From JAFKKS01 sp039808325 (GTDB taxonomy: Bacteria; Pseudomonadota; Alphaproteobacteria; Rhizobiales; Xanthobacteraceae): a stretch of DNA of 64,000 nt. The first letter of the stretch is position 1, and the number at the start of each line of letters is the position of its first letter. This document shows, one piece after another, positions 49,089 through 58,177 of this stretch. Made by a program: the position numbers and the translations under genes. The stretch is taken from NCBI GenBank assembly GCA_039808325.1, contig JBDHSU010000002.1:18016-82015 (forward strand). Reading direction: 5' to 3'. The notes below the pieces were generated by a model. That model was not told where the DNA came from and did not search any database. It saw only the letters and a list, made by a program, of their open reading frames with translations.

Positions 49089-50390
49089 TCAGGCCGCTCC
49101 TAATGGGGCCTTGCGGTCGCGGTGACGATGCCAGGCGACGGTCGCCGCGAAGCAGAACTGCTTGAGGCCGTGAAACGGGACCGGCTTGATCGGCGAACGC
49201 GGGAAAGGCAGCGCCTCGGCGTCGCCGGTCGCGACGTAGTCGGCAAAGGTGCGGCCTAGCGCCGTCTGCAGCGCCACGCCACGCCCCATGCAACCGATAT
49301 CGATCAGAAGCCCCGGCGCCGGCTCATGCAGATGCGGGAGAAAGTCGCGCGTGAGGGCGACACGCCCGCACCAGCGATAGTCGATCTTGATACCCTTCAC
49401 CTGTGGGAACAGCCGCGACAGCATAAGATCGAGATACGCCCAATCCTCCGGCCCCTTCGGATCGCGGAATGGTCCGCGGGCCCCCAGCAACAGCCGCCCC
49501 TGATGATCGAGCCGGAAATAGAGCGGAAGCTTTCGCGCGTCCGACGACACCTGCCCGAACGGCAGGATCGATTCCCGGACGTTGTCCGGTAGCGGCTGGG
49601 TCGCGATCTGATACGAGTTCGCCGCGATGACGGTTTCGCGCACGCCGCCCCACAGCGCGCCGATGTAAGCATTCGTGCAGATGACCACGCGATCCGCCGT
49701 CACGCGGGCGCGCGCCGCGGTCTCGACGACCCATTTGCCCCGATCGCGAAACAGGCCGGTCGCCGGGGTATGGCCGTAGATGCGCGCACCCGCGCCCATC
49801 GCGGCCTTGGCGAGACCGCGCGCGAACGCGAGCGGCTGGATCGCGCCGGCGCGCCGATCGATCCACGACGCGAAGTACTGCGACGTGCCGAGGTGCCGCG
49901 CCGTCTCCGCTTTATCGAGAAACTCCACCGACGCGCCGCGCCGCGCCCATTGCTCGGCGCGACGGCGCACCTCGTTCACGCTCGCCGGCGTATGCGCGCC
50001 CTGTATCCAGCCGCTGCGCGCACGCGGCACGTCCATGCGGTGCTTGATGATCAGATGAAAGACGGCGTCCGGCGAACTGCCGGCGAACCGCACGAGGCGC
50101 GCGCCGCGCTCGCGACCGAACGTCGCCTCGAGCTCGTCCGGGTCGAATTTGAGGCCCGGAATGACTTGCCCGCCATTGCGTCCGGAACCGCCATACCCGG
50201 GCTCCTTCGCCTCCAGGACAACGACCGAAACGCCACGCTCGGCCAGGTGCAGCGCCGTGGACAACCCCGCATAGCCGCCGCCGACGACGCACACGTCGCA
50301 GCTCACCGACTCCGACAACGAGGGCGTCGGGGGCGCAGGCGGGGCCGTCGCGGCCCACAAGGACGGTTCAAGCGGAAACGGATCGGGCAT
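49089..50390 (-). CDS. FAD-dependent oxidoreductase, DAO family (PuuB-like)
   Basis: Flavoenzyme of 433 residues from ATG 50390 (MPDPFPLEPSLWAATAP). FAD-site motif VCVVGGGYAGLSTALHLAER is at residues ~33-52; GGSGRNGGQVIPGLKFDPDE and IGCMGRGVALQTALGRTFAD follow the pattern of gamma-glutamylputrescine oxidase-like enzymes. It resembles the enzyme at 12038 in architecture but is clearly divergent. The TAXI-type TRAP genes lie directly upstream in the same direction (50 bp), so it may oxidise a TRAP-imported amino or imino acid. Confidence 0.88.
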   Translation of the reverse strand: MPDPFPLEPSLWAATAPPAPPTPSLSESVSCDVCVVGGGYAGLSTALHLAERGVSVVVLEAKEPGYGGSGRNGGQVIPGLKFDPDELEATFGRERGARLVRFAGSSPDAVFHLIIKHRMDVPRARSGWIQGAHTPASVNEVRRRAEQWARRGASVEFLDKAETARHLGTSQYFASWIDRRAGAIQPLAFARGLAKAAMGAGARIYGHTPATGLFRDRGKWVVETAARARVTADRVVICTNAYIGALWGGVRETVIAANSYQIATQPLPDNVRESILPFGQVSSDARKLPLYFRLDHQGRLLLGARGPFRDPKGPEDWAYLDLMLSRLFPQVKGIKIDYRWCGRVALTRDFLPHLHEPAPGLLIDIGCMGRGVALQTALGRTFADYVATGDAEALPFPRSPIKPVPFHGLKQFCFAATVAWHRHRDRKAPLGAA

Positions 50391-50440
50391 GGCGGCAGGT
50401 CGGATGAAGAGCAAAACGAAAGAAATCGCGCATTCGCGGA

Positions 50441-52630
50441 TCACGACCCGCCGACGGAAACGCCGCTTTGCAGCCGGCGCACGGCGAGCATCGCGCTCAC
50501 CTGCCGCAAACCGACCGGCGACGCGAGCGCCAGCCCCGTAAGTGTCGCCACCGGGCCGGGCGCCATCATCGGCAATGCGGCGAGCGCGCAAAGCCACCGC
50601 TCCCACGCGGATAATGGCGCCGCCGCATAACCGGCAAAAGCGGCGGACAAGACCAAAATGCCGAGCGCGCAACTGGTCGTCGCCATTGCGAAATCAAAAA
50701 CATTGAAGCCGTTGACCATGATCAGCATGGACGGGGTGAACGCGAACACGAACGGCACCAGCGCTTTTCCGAGCGCCAGCCGGAACGCCGTATTACCCGT
50801 GCGGAAAGGATCAGCGCCGGCCATCGACGCGCCGGCATAGGCCGCAAGAGCGACCGGCGGCGTGATGTCGGCAAGCACGCCGTAATAGAAGACGAAGAAG
50901 TGCGCGACGATCGGCTGGATGCCGAGCATGCCGAGCGCCGGCGCCGCGACCGACACCATGATGATGTAGGTCGGTGTCGTCGGAATGCCGCAACCCAGCA
51001 GGATGCACACGATCGCCGTGAACAGCAGCGTGAAGAACAAGGTGATGCCCTGCTGGCTCGCCAGGAATACCGGAAGCCACGTCGAGACCCAAATCGCGAG
51101 TTCGCTCGCGGTGCTGGTGACGATGTACGAAATCTTGAAACCCACGCCGGTGAGCGTGACGACGCCGACGATGATGCCGACGGTCGCGGCCGCCGCTCCG
51201 ACCGAAATCGCGTATTTCGCCCCGACGACGAAAGCGTCGAGCACGTCGAGAGCGGCGTGGCGCCCCTCCTCCGTCTGCCAGACACGCCACGCGCAAGCCG
51301 CCGCGACGACCGCCAGAATCGACGACGGGACGCCGGATTGGGCGAGGAATCCCGACACCGCCGCGCCGCAGACCACGACGAGAAAGATCAGCGCCGCGAC
51401 GGTGCGGCGCACGATACCGATCAGAATGCAGCCGGTGATGCCCCAGAAGGCGGCGAGATACGGCGTGTAGCCGGAGAACAGCACGACGAGCAGAACGACA
51501 AGCGGAATGACCGTCGGCCAGTCCTTGGCGAGGACGGCGCGCACATCCGGCAATTCCTCGCGCGTGAGGCCGCGCATGCCGGTGCGCTTGGCCTCGAAAT
51601 GCACCTGCATGAAGACGCCGAAGAAATGCATGAACGCCGGCACGATCGCGGCGATGATGACGGTCTGATAGGGAATGTTGAGGAACTCGACCATCAGGAA
51701 CGCCGCCGCACCCATGATCGGCGGCGTGATCTGCCCCCCTGTCGACGCCGTCGATTCGACGGCGGCGGCGAAGTGTTTCGGATAGCCGAGCCGGATCATC
51801 GCCGGGATTGTCAGCGAGCCGACCGTCACCGTGTTCGCGATCGACGAACCGGAAATCATGCCGAACAGCGCCGAACCGAAGATGGAGATTTTCGCCGGGC
51901 CGCCCGCGAAGCGGCCGGCGACGACCGATGCAAGGTCGATGAACAGCTTGCCGAGACCGATGCGTGTCGCCAGCACGCCGAACAGAACGTAGTGGAAGAC
52001 GTAAGTCGCCACAACGCCGATGGCGATGCCATATATGCCCTGGCTGGTCAGATAGAGGTGATTGACGATCCCCGCCCAACTGTTGCCGGGGTGGACGAAG
52101 ATGCCGGGAAAGCTCGGGCCGAAATAGGCATACAGCATCATCCCGACCGAAATGAGCGGCAGCGCGATGCCGACGGATCGCCGCGTCGCCTCGAGCAGAA
52201 CGACGATCAGCAACGTGCCCATCGCGACGTCGATCGGCAGCGGATTGCCGACGCGGAATGCGAGATCGCTGAAGATCCAGGGAACGTAAAGGCTCGCGGC
52301 GACCGCCCCGATGCTCAGCGCGATGTCGGGGAGCGCGATGCCGCCAGGCTTCCACCAGCGGCTCTCCGGCAGTTTGTCCTGCTCGCTCTGCCGCGCCGTG
52401 AAGACGAGAAAGATCAGTCCGAGCACGAAGGCCATGTGCACGCCGCGGTGCGTCGTCTCCCGCAGCAAGCCGAAGCCGGCCGTATAGTAATGAAAGCACG
52501 ACAGCGCGAAGAGAAGGCCCGCCACCACAAATGCGGTAGCGGGCAGCAAAGGCCGAAAACGAATCTCGGGGTCGAACTTCTCTTCGAGCTTGCTGAGCTG
52601 CTCCGGCGCGGCCGTTTCGATCCTCGTCAT
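50441..52630 (-). CDS. TRAP transporter fused permease (4TM/12TM)
   Basis: Large membrane protein of 729 residues that fuses the small and large TRAP subunits, as is usual for TAXI-type systems. Many hydrophobic helices are seen; hallmark DctM segments are GMISGSSIANTVTVGSLTIP, STASTGGQITPPIMGAAAFL and LGCGIPTTPTYIIMVSVAAP. The N-terminus is soluble and acidic. It follows the TAXI receptor gene by 57 bp and precedes the FAD oxidoreductase gene. Confidence 0.93.
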   Translation of the reverse strand: MTRIETAAPEQLSKLEEKFDPEIRFRPLLPATAFVVAGLLFALSCFHYYTAGFGLLRETTHRGVHMAFVLGLIFLVFTARQSEQDKLPESRWWKPGGIALPDIALSIGAVAASLYVPWIFSDLAFRVGNPLPIDVAMGTLLIVVLLEATRRSVGIALPLISVGMMLYAYFGPSFPGIFVHPGNSWAGIVNHLYLTSQGIYGIAIGVVATYVFHYVLFGVLATRIGLGKLFIDLASVVAGRFAGGPAKISIFGSALFGMISGSSIANTVTVGSLTIPAMIRLGYPKHFAAAVESTASTGGQITPPIMGAAAFLMVEFLNIPYQTVIIAAIVPAFMHFFGVFMQVHFEAKRTGMRGLTREELPDVRAVLAKDWPTVIPLVVLLVVLFSGYTPYLAAFWGITGCILIGIVRRTVAALIFLVVVCGAAVSGFLAQSGVPSSILAVVAAACAWRVWQTEEGRHAALDVLDAFVVGAKYAISVGAAAATVGIIVGVVTLTGVGFKISYIVTSTASELAIWVSTWLPVFLASQQGITLFFTLLFTAIVCILLGCGIPTTPTYIIMVSVAAPALGMLGIQPIVAHFFVFYYGVLADITPPVALAAYAGASMAGADPFRTGNTAFRLALGKALVPFVFAFTPSMLIMVNGFNVFDFAMATTSCALGILVLSAAFAGYAAAPLSAWERWLCALAALPMMAPGPVATLTGLALASPVGLRQVSAMLAVRRLQSGVSVGGS

Positions 52631-52687
52631 AGCGGGCTGAATCCAGCTCGGTGTGAAACGAAGGGGCTTAGTTCCTCACATCTTGCT

Positions 52688-53653
52688 TCATTTGATGAGG
52701 CCGATCTCGCGATAGAATTTCTCCGCGCCGGGATGCACGGGAATGCCGATACCGGATAGCGCATTCTCTTTCTTGATGGCCTTGCCCTTGGCGTGGCCGG
52801 CGTCGAGCGCCTGGCGAGCCTTGTCGCTCCACAAGCCCTTGGTGACGGCATAGACCGTGGCTTCGTCGATCTTCGCCGACGTGACCCATTGCGCGCCGAC
52901 GGACAGCGTCTTGACGGCCTCGACGCCCTTGTAGGTGCCCGCGGGAACTTCGTCGGGAGCAAAGAACTTGTATTCGGTGCGAATCTTGTCCGCGTTCGGC
53001 CCGTCGATCGGCACGAGCACGATGCCGGGACCCGAGGTCGCAAGCTCGGTGATGGCCGCGGCCGGGAAGCCGCCGACGAAGAAGAAGGCATCGAGCGCGC
53101 CGTCCTTCATCTTCTCCGCCGCCTGGTTCGGCTTCACATATTCGGGCTTGATGTCGCTCTCTTTAATGCCCCAGCCGGCCATGATGATCTTCGCGTCGAC
53201 AAGCGTGCCCGAGCCGGGTTCGTCGATCGACACGCGTTTGCCCTTGAGGTCGGCGACGCTGCTGATACCGGCGCCCTTGCGGGCCACCAGGTGGATGGAT
53301 TCCGGGTAGAGGTTGGCGACCGCCCGCAACTCGGCAACCTTCGGCTTGCCTTCGAACACGCCCGTCCCGGTATAGGCCCAATAGGCGACGTCCGATTGCG
53401 TGAAGCCCGATTCCATCTGGCCGCCGACGATGGCGTTGACGTTGGCGACCGACCCGTTGGATGCGACCGCCGTGGAGACGAGATTGGGAGGATTCGAGAT
53501 CGCGTTGGCGATGATGCCGCCGACGGGATAATAAGTGCCGGCGGTGCCGCCGGTGCCGATCCGGAAGAATTTGGGCCCCTGCGCCATCGCGCCGGCGGCA
53601 AGGCCAACCACAAGCGCCGCCCCCAGAACGGCCCCCCATTTCGTCATTCGCAT
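52688..53653 (-). CDS. TAXI-family TRAP solute receptor
   Basis: Periplasmic receptor of 321 residues from ATG 53653, preceded by GAGGGGAG. Signal peptide WGAVLGAALVVGLAAGAMA is followed by the TAXI hallmark FRIGTGGTAGTYYPVGGIIA. Known TAXI proteins bind glutamate/glutamine or 2-oxoglutarate, but the family is poorly studied. It pairs with the fused permease at 50441. The open frame upstream of the chosen start is antisense to nothing meaningful. Confidence 0.92.
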   Translation of the reverse strand: MRMTKWGAVLGAALVVGLAAGAMAQGPKFFRIGTGGTAGTYYPVGGIIANAISNPPNLVSTAVASNGSVANVNAIVGGQMESGFTQSDVAYWAYTGTGVFEGKPKVAELRAVANLYPESIHLVARKGAGISSVADLKGKRVSIDEPGSGTLVDAKIIMAGWGIKESDIKPEYVKPNQAAEKMKDGALDAFFFVGGFPAAAITELATSGPGIVLVPIDGPNADKIRTEYKFFAPDEVPAGTYKGVEAVKTLSVGAQWVTSAKIDEATVYAVTKGLWSDKARQALDAGHAKGKAIKKENALSGIGIPVHPGAEKFYREIGLIK

Positions 53654-53738
53654 GCCACACTCCCCTCGGCTGCGGCCCCCGCCGCACGTTCCGGGGCACA
53701 CTCTAGCCTGACCTCAATCGCCACGGGAAGCCGCTGGA

Positions 53739-53767
53739 TTGAAGTCTTCGCCCCGCTTGGGTATACG
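53739..53767 (+). promoter_or_regulatory. Putative sigma-70 promoter of the acpXL operon
   Basis: TTGAAG at 53739-53744 and TATACG at 53762-53767 are 17 bp apart, in the divergent gap between the TAXI receptor and acpXL, with a ~100-nt leader. The boxes are the best match in this gap. Prediction only. Confidence 0.5.
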
Positions 53768-53875
53768 AGCAGCCGATTTTGGCGGGCTCGGTCCCGCGCT
53801 TGGCCTGCCTCGCGCGGTGAGCGTATAACGGTACGTCTGAGATCACTAAAGCGTCACGAAATCAAAGGCTTCCAG

Positions 53876-54157
53876 ATGTCATCGACGTTCGACACCGTCG
53901 CCACGATCATCTCCGAGACATGCGACATCCCGCGGGAGAATATCAAGCCCGAGAGCCACGCCATGGATGATCTGGGCATCGACAGCCTCGATTTCCTCGA
54001 TATCGCCTTCGCGATCGACAAGGCTTTCGGCATCAAACTGCCGATCGAGCAGTGGACGCAGGAAGTCAATGACGGCAAAGCGACCACGGAACAGTATTTT
54101 GTTCTCAAGAACCTTTGCGAGCGCATCGATTCCCTGGTTGCGGCCAAGAGCGCCTGA
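53876..54157 (+). CDS. acpXL: Very-long-chain-fatty-acid acyl carrier protein AcpXL
   Basis: Specialised acyl carrier protein of 93 residues that carries the 27-hydroxyoctacosanoate chain to lipid A. The phosphopantetheine Ser is S37 in DDLGIDSLDFLDIAFAID, and the C-terminal IEQWTQEVNDGKATTEQYFV is specific to AcpXL rather than housekeeping AcpP. Start ATG 53876. First gene of the six-gene acpXL-lpxXL operon, which marks the genome as Rhizobiales-like. Confidence 0.95.
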   Translation: MSSTFDTVATIISETCDIPRENIKPESHAMDDLGIDSLDFLDIAFAIDKAFGIKLPIEQWTQEVNDGKATTEQYFVLKNLCERIDSLVAAKSA

Positions 54158-54177
54158 AGAAAACCCGGCCGGAGTTC

Positions 54178-54651
54178 ATGCAGTTCGAGCAATTCAAACT
54201 CGTTGATAGAATCGTCGAACTCTCTCTCGCCGAGAAAACGATTCGCGCCGAAGGCGTCGTCCCGCTAGAAAGTACGATCATCGATAATCATTTCCCGGGA
54301 CATCCGCTGATGCCCGGCGTCCTGCTCATCGAGAGCATGGCCCAGACCAGCGGATGGCTGTTGATGGCGTCGCTCGGGTTCGAGCGCATGCCGCTCCTGG
54401 CGCAGGTGAAAGAGGCACGGCTGCGCAATTTCGTGCCGCCAGGGAAACTCCTGGAAGTCGAGGCGAAGCTCGTCCACGAAGGTTCGGGTTTTTCCCTCAC
54501 CTCGGCCAAGGTCAGATCGGAAGGCAAGCCGGTGTGCGATGCGACCCTTATGTTTCGGCAGATGCCCTTCCCGACGTCCGATTTGCAGGCGGGGATGATC
54601 GACGCCGCCCGGCGCATGGGCCTGCCGAAGGAATCCTGCCTCGATGTCTGA
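54178..54651 (+). CDS. fabZ: 3-hydroxyacyl-ACP dehydratase, FabZ-type (FabZXL)
   Basis: Hot-dog dehydratase of 157 residues acting in elongation of the very long chain. The active-site stretch NHFPGHPLMPGVLLIESMAQ has catalytic His38 and Glu52. It starts 20 bp after acpXL and overlaps the following ketosynthase by 8 bp. Within this operon it dehydrates the 3-hydroxyacyl-AcpXL intermediates. Confidence 0.92.
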   Translation: MQFEQFKLVDRIVELSLAEKTIRAEGVVPLESTIIDNHFPGHPLMPGVLLIESMAQTSGWLLMASLGFERMPLLAQVKEARLRNFVPPGKLLEVEAKLVHEGSGFSLTSAKVRSEGKPVCDATLMFRQMPFPTSDLQAGMIDAARRMGLPKESCLDV

Positions 54652-55834
54652 AGGCGCGCGCGAGACCTGGATCACCGGCATCGGCATCGTATCGGCGTTG
54701 GGCGAAGGCGCCGACGCGCATTGGCAGGGGCTGCTCGAAGGCCGCATCGCGCCGGATCGCACATACTGCCCGCCCTATGTCATCCACCGCATCGCCGCGC
54801 TCGATTACGATAAGCAAATTCCGAAGAAGGGCGATCAGCGGCAGATGGAAGGCTGGCAGCGGATCGGCACCTATGCCGCCGGCCTCGCCCTCGACGACGC
54901 CGGCGCCAAGGACCCGGAACTGCTGTCCCGCATGGACCTCATCGTCGCGGCCGGCGGCGGCGAGCGCGACGCCGCGGTCGATAGCGCCATTCTCAGCGGA
55001 CTGCCGAAGGCCGCGGCGCCCGACATATTCCTCAACGAGCGTCTGATGGGCGACCTGCGCCCGACGCTATTTCTGGCGCAGCTTTCCAATCTCCTCGCCG
55101 GCAACATCTCCATCGTCCACGGAGTCACCGGCTCGTCGCGCACTTTCATGGGAGAGGAATCGTCCGGGGTCGACGCCGCGCGCATCGCGATGGCGCGCAT
55201 CAATGCGGGGCAGAGCAACATCTCGCTCGTCGGCGGCTCATACAACGCCGAGCGTAAAGAGCAATTGTTCTTCCTTGGCTTCGCGCGGTTCAACATCGAA
55301 GGCGAGTTGCGTCCGGTCTGGGAGCGCGGGCCGCATGGCGGTTTCGCGATCGGATCGATCGGCGCGTTCCTTGTCCTGGAGCCGCGCGAACATGCCGAAA
55401 AGCGCGGCGCGAAAGCGCTCGCGCGCGTGACGCGGATCGAATCGGACCATACGCGGCGAAAGCCCGGGATGATCACCTCCGCGCTCGAGCGCATGTGGGC
55501 TCTTTGTGCCCCCGATCTTCGTCCGGGCGAGCACGGCATCATTTCCGGCGCCACGGGCGCCGAGCCGGCGACAAGCGAGGAGCGCGCTTTCCTGGAGCGG
55601 CACCCGGACGTGCCGGTGCGCGCCACGGGCGCCCATATCGGCCACGGCGTGGAGGCGCAGTTCGTCATGAACGTGGCCCTTGCCGCCTGCGCGGTCCATC
55701 GCGGCAGACTGTTCCCGCCGCTCGGCCAATCGGGCGTCGAGCGTCCTTTCGAGGGGACGCTACGCCAAGCTGTCGTAACGAGCGTCGGCCACTGGCGAGG
55801 AGAAGGACTAGCCCTCGTCGAGGCCGTGGACTAA
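54644..55834 (+). CDS. Beta-ketoacyl-ACP synthase homologue lacking the nucleophile Cys (FabF2XL type)
   Basis: Thiolase-fold protein of 396 residues related to KAS II. The segment that should be TACASG is SIVHGVTGSSRTFMGEESSG (residues 157-175), so the nucleophilic Cys is missing; the first catalytic His site (NAHGTGT in active enzymes) reads GATGAEPAT, while the second is retained in GAHIGHGVEAQF. It lies 10 bp before an active ketosynthase, so the two probably form a heterodimer like the chain-length-factor pairs of type II polyketide synthases, setting chain length for AcpXL. Confidence 0.9.
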   Translation: MSEGARETWITGIGIVSALGEGADAHWQGLLEGRIAPDRTYCPPYVIHRIAALDYDKQIPKKGDQRQMEGWQRIGTYAAGLALDDAGAKDPELLSRMDLIVAAGGGERDAAVDSAILSGLPKAAAPDIFLNERLMGDLRPTLFLAQLSNLLAGNISIVHGVTGSSRTFMGEESSGVDAARIAMARINAGQSNISLVGGSYNAERKEQLFFLGFARFNIEGELRPVWERGPHGGFAIGSIGAFLVLEPREHAEKRGAKALARVTRIESDHTRRKPGMITSALERMWALCAPDLRPGEHGIISGATGAEPATSEERAFLERHPDVPVRATGAHIGHGVEAQFVMNVALAACAVHRGRLFPPLGQSGVERPFEGTLRQAVVTSVGHWRGEGLALVEAVD

Positions 55835-55844
55835 CGGAGGGCCT

Positions 55845-57125
55845 ATGGCAGCGTATCGTGATCGCTTTGGGCGCCCCATCGTCGCCGTGACCGGCATGGG
55901 CCTCGTCACCTCGCTCGGTGCGGGCAAAACCGAGAATTGGCAGAAGCTGACGACCGGCCAATCGGGCATCAAGGAAATCCGGCGCTTCCCGACGGATTCC
56001 CTGCGCACGCGCGTCGCCGGCATCGTTGACTTCCTGACGCAGGACCAAATCTCCGCGCCGGAATTGACGGAACGCCTCGCGACGCTGGCGGTCGAGGAAG
56101 CGGTGGCGGAAGCGCGCATCGGCACGCGCAGCGACTTCCCCGGCCCCCTGTTCATCGCCATTCCGCCGATCGAGATCGAATGGCCGCAGCGCCGCGCCGT
56201 CGCCGACTCGCTCGGTCCGCGTGAGACATACTCTTACGAAGACCTGCTGGAAGCGACCAAGTCCGGAGCGTTCGAAGCGTTTCATGACCGCTTCTTGCTG
56301 GGCTCCGTTGCCGACCATCTGGCTGAGCGGTTCAACACCCGAGGCTCGCCGATTTCGTTGTCCACCGCCTGCGCATCCGGCGCGAGCGCCATCCAGCTTG
56401 GCGTCGAAGCCGTCCGCCGCGGCGAGACCGACGCGGCGCTGTGCGTTGCGGCCGAAGGCTCGGTCAGCCCCGAATCGTTGATCCGGTTTTCCTTGCTCTC
56501 GGCGCTGTCGACCAGCAACGAGCCTCCCGAAGGCGCCGCCAAGCCGTTCTCCAAGAATCGCGATGGCTTCGTGATGGCGGAAGGCGCCGGCGCCCTGGTC
56601 CTCGAAAGCCTGGAATCGGCGAAAGCGCGCGGCGCCAAGGTGCTCGGCATAGTCGAAGGATGCGGCGAGCGCGCCGACGCCTTCCATCGCACGCGCTCGA
56701 GCCCGGACGGAAAGCCGATCATCGGCTGCATCCGCGGCGCCATCGCCGATGCCGGGCTCACGCCCGACGACATCGACTACGTCAACGCCCACGGCACCGG
56801 CACGCCGGAAAACGACAAGATGGAAGGCATGGGGGTGCTGACCGTGTTCGGCGAGCGCGCCAAGTCGCTGCCGATCTCGTCGAACAAGTCGATGATCGGG
56901 CACACCCTCTCCGCCGCCGGCGCCGTCGAAGCGATCGTCACGCTCATGACGCTCGACGGCGGGCGGCTTCCACCGACGATCAACTATCAAGTTCCCGATC
57001 CGGCAATTCCGCTCGATGTCGTGCCGAACGTCGCGCGCGATGCACAAGTCACCCATGCGCTCTCGAACTCGTTCGGCTTCGGCGGACAGAATGTCAGCCT
57101 CGTGCTCGCGCGCGAGCCGGCCTGA
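55845..57125 (+). CDS. fabF: Beta-ketoacyl-ACP synthase, active (FabF1XL type)
   Basis: Condensing enzyme of 426 residues. The full catalytic triad is visible: Cys176 in ISLSTACASGASA, His316 in VNAHGTGTPEND and His353 in KSMIGHTLSAAGA. It elongates the very-long-chain acyl-AcpXL using malonyl units. Start 10 bp after the inactive partner. The rest of the enzyme (GAGALVLESLESAKARGAK) follows KAS II. Confidence 0.95.
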   Translation: MAAYRDRFGRPIVAVTGMGLVTSLGAGKTENWQKLTTGQSGIKEIRRFPTDSLRTRVAGIVDFLTQDQISAPELTERLATLAVEEAVAEARIGTRSDFPGPLFIAIPPIEIEWPQRRAVADSLGPRETYSYEDLLEATKSGAFEAFHDRFLLGSVADHLAERFNTRGSPISLSTACASGASAIQLGVEAVRRGETDAALCVAAEGSVSPESLIRFSLLSALSTSNEPPEGAAKPFSKNRDGFVMAEGAGALVLESLESAKARGAKVLGIVEGCGERADAFHRTRSSPDGKPIIGCIRGAIADAGLTPDDIDYVNAHGTGTPENDKMEGMGVLTVFGERAKSLPISSNKSMIGHTLSAAGAVEAIVTLMTLDGGRLPPTINYQVPDPAIPLDVVPNVARDAQVTHALSNSFGFGGQNVSLVLAREPA

Positions 57126-57142
57126 AAGCATCTCCTGATCCT

Positions 57143-58165
57143 ATGCGTGCATTGACCCTCATCGCAGATCGCGAACTCGCATTGCGCGATCTGCCGTCCC
57201 CCCCGCCTCCGGAAGCCGGCGAGGTGCAGGTGCGCATAAGCGCCGTGGCGCTCAACCACATCGACGTCTGGGGCTACCGCGGCATGGCGTTCGCGAAGCG
57301 ACAGTATCCCCTTGTCGTCGGCGCGGAGGCCTCCGGTGAGATCGCCGCGCTCGGCGCCGGTGTCGACGGGTTTCGCGTCGGGCAGCCGGTCGTCATGTAC
57401 GGCGCGCTGACGTGCGGAACCTGCCGCGCCTGCCGCGAGGGACGCGACAATCTGTGCGAAAACGTGCGCGGCGTTCTCGGCTTTCACGTCGACGGCTTTG
57501 CCCGCGAGATGCTGAATATCCCGGCGCGCCTGGTCATCCCCGTGCCGGACGGCGTCTCGTCGCGGGACGCCGCGTGCGCCCCGATCACGTTCTCGACGGT
57601 CGAGCACATGCTGTTCGACAACGCCAAGCTGGAAGCGGGAGAGACGATCCTCGTCCAGGCCGGCGGCTCCGGGATCGGCACCGCCGCCATTCAGATGGCG
57701 CACGCGCTCGGCTGCACGGTCATCACCACCGTCGGCAGCGACGAGAAAGCGGAGCGTGCGAAGCAGCTCGGCGCCGACCACGTCATCAATTATCGCACGG
57801 ACCGCTTCGCGACGATCACCCGCAGGCTGACCGGCAAGAAAGGGGTCGATGTCGTTTTCGAGCATGTGGGCGCCGACACCTTCAACGACTCGCTCTTGAC
57901 GCTCAAGCGCGGCGGCCGCCTCGTCACCTGCGGCGCGACGTCGGGCTCCTCCGTCACGTTCAACCTCATGCAGCTCTTCCAGCAACAATACCGGATCATC
58001 GGCTCCTTTGGCGCGTCGATGCGCAATATCGCGGATGGCCTAAAGAAAATGCAGGCGGGAATTCGTCCGGTCATCGATTCCGAAATGCCTCTCGCCGACT
58101 TCGAACAAGGCCTTGCTCGCCTTGCCGACCGCAATGTCTTCGGCAAGATCATCGTGCATTTCTGA
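57143..58165 (+). CDS. Zinc-type alcohol dehydrogenase/quinone oxidoreductase family enzyme (adh2XL position)
   Basis: MDR-family enzyme of 340 residues. The structural-zinc cysteines CGTCRACREGRDNLC and the Rossmann motif GGSGIGTAAIQMAHALG are present, followed by GADHVINYRTDRF and FEHVGADTFNDSLLTLKRGG. In the rhizobial operon the gene at this position (adh2XL) is thought to contribute to the 27-hydroxy-fatty-acid chain as an enoyl-reductase-like step. Start ATG 57143, 17 bp after the ketosynthase. Confidence 0.88.
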   Translation: MRALTLIADRELALRDLPSPPPPEAGEVQVRISAVALNHIDVWGYRGMAFAKRQYPLVVGAEASGEIAALGAGVDGFRVGQPVVMYGALTCGTCRACREGRDNLCENVRGVLGFHVDGFAREMLNIPARLVIPVPDGVSSRDAACAPITFSTVEHMLFDNAKLEAGETILVQAGGSGIGTAAIQMAHALGCTVITTVGSDEKAERAKQLGADHVINYRTDRFATITRRLTGKKGVDVVFEHVGADTFNDSLLTLKRGGRLVTCGATSGSSVTFNLMQLFQQQYRIIGSFGASMRNIADGLKKMQAGIRPVIDSEMPLADFEQGLARLADRNVFGKIIVHF

Positions 58166-58177
58166 TCGCGCGCGCAC

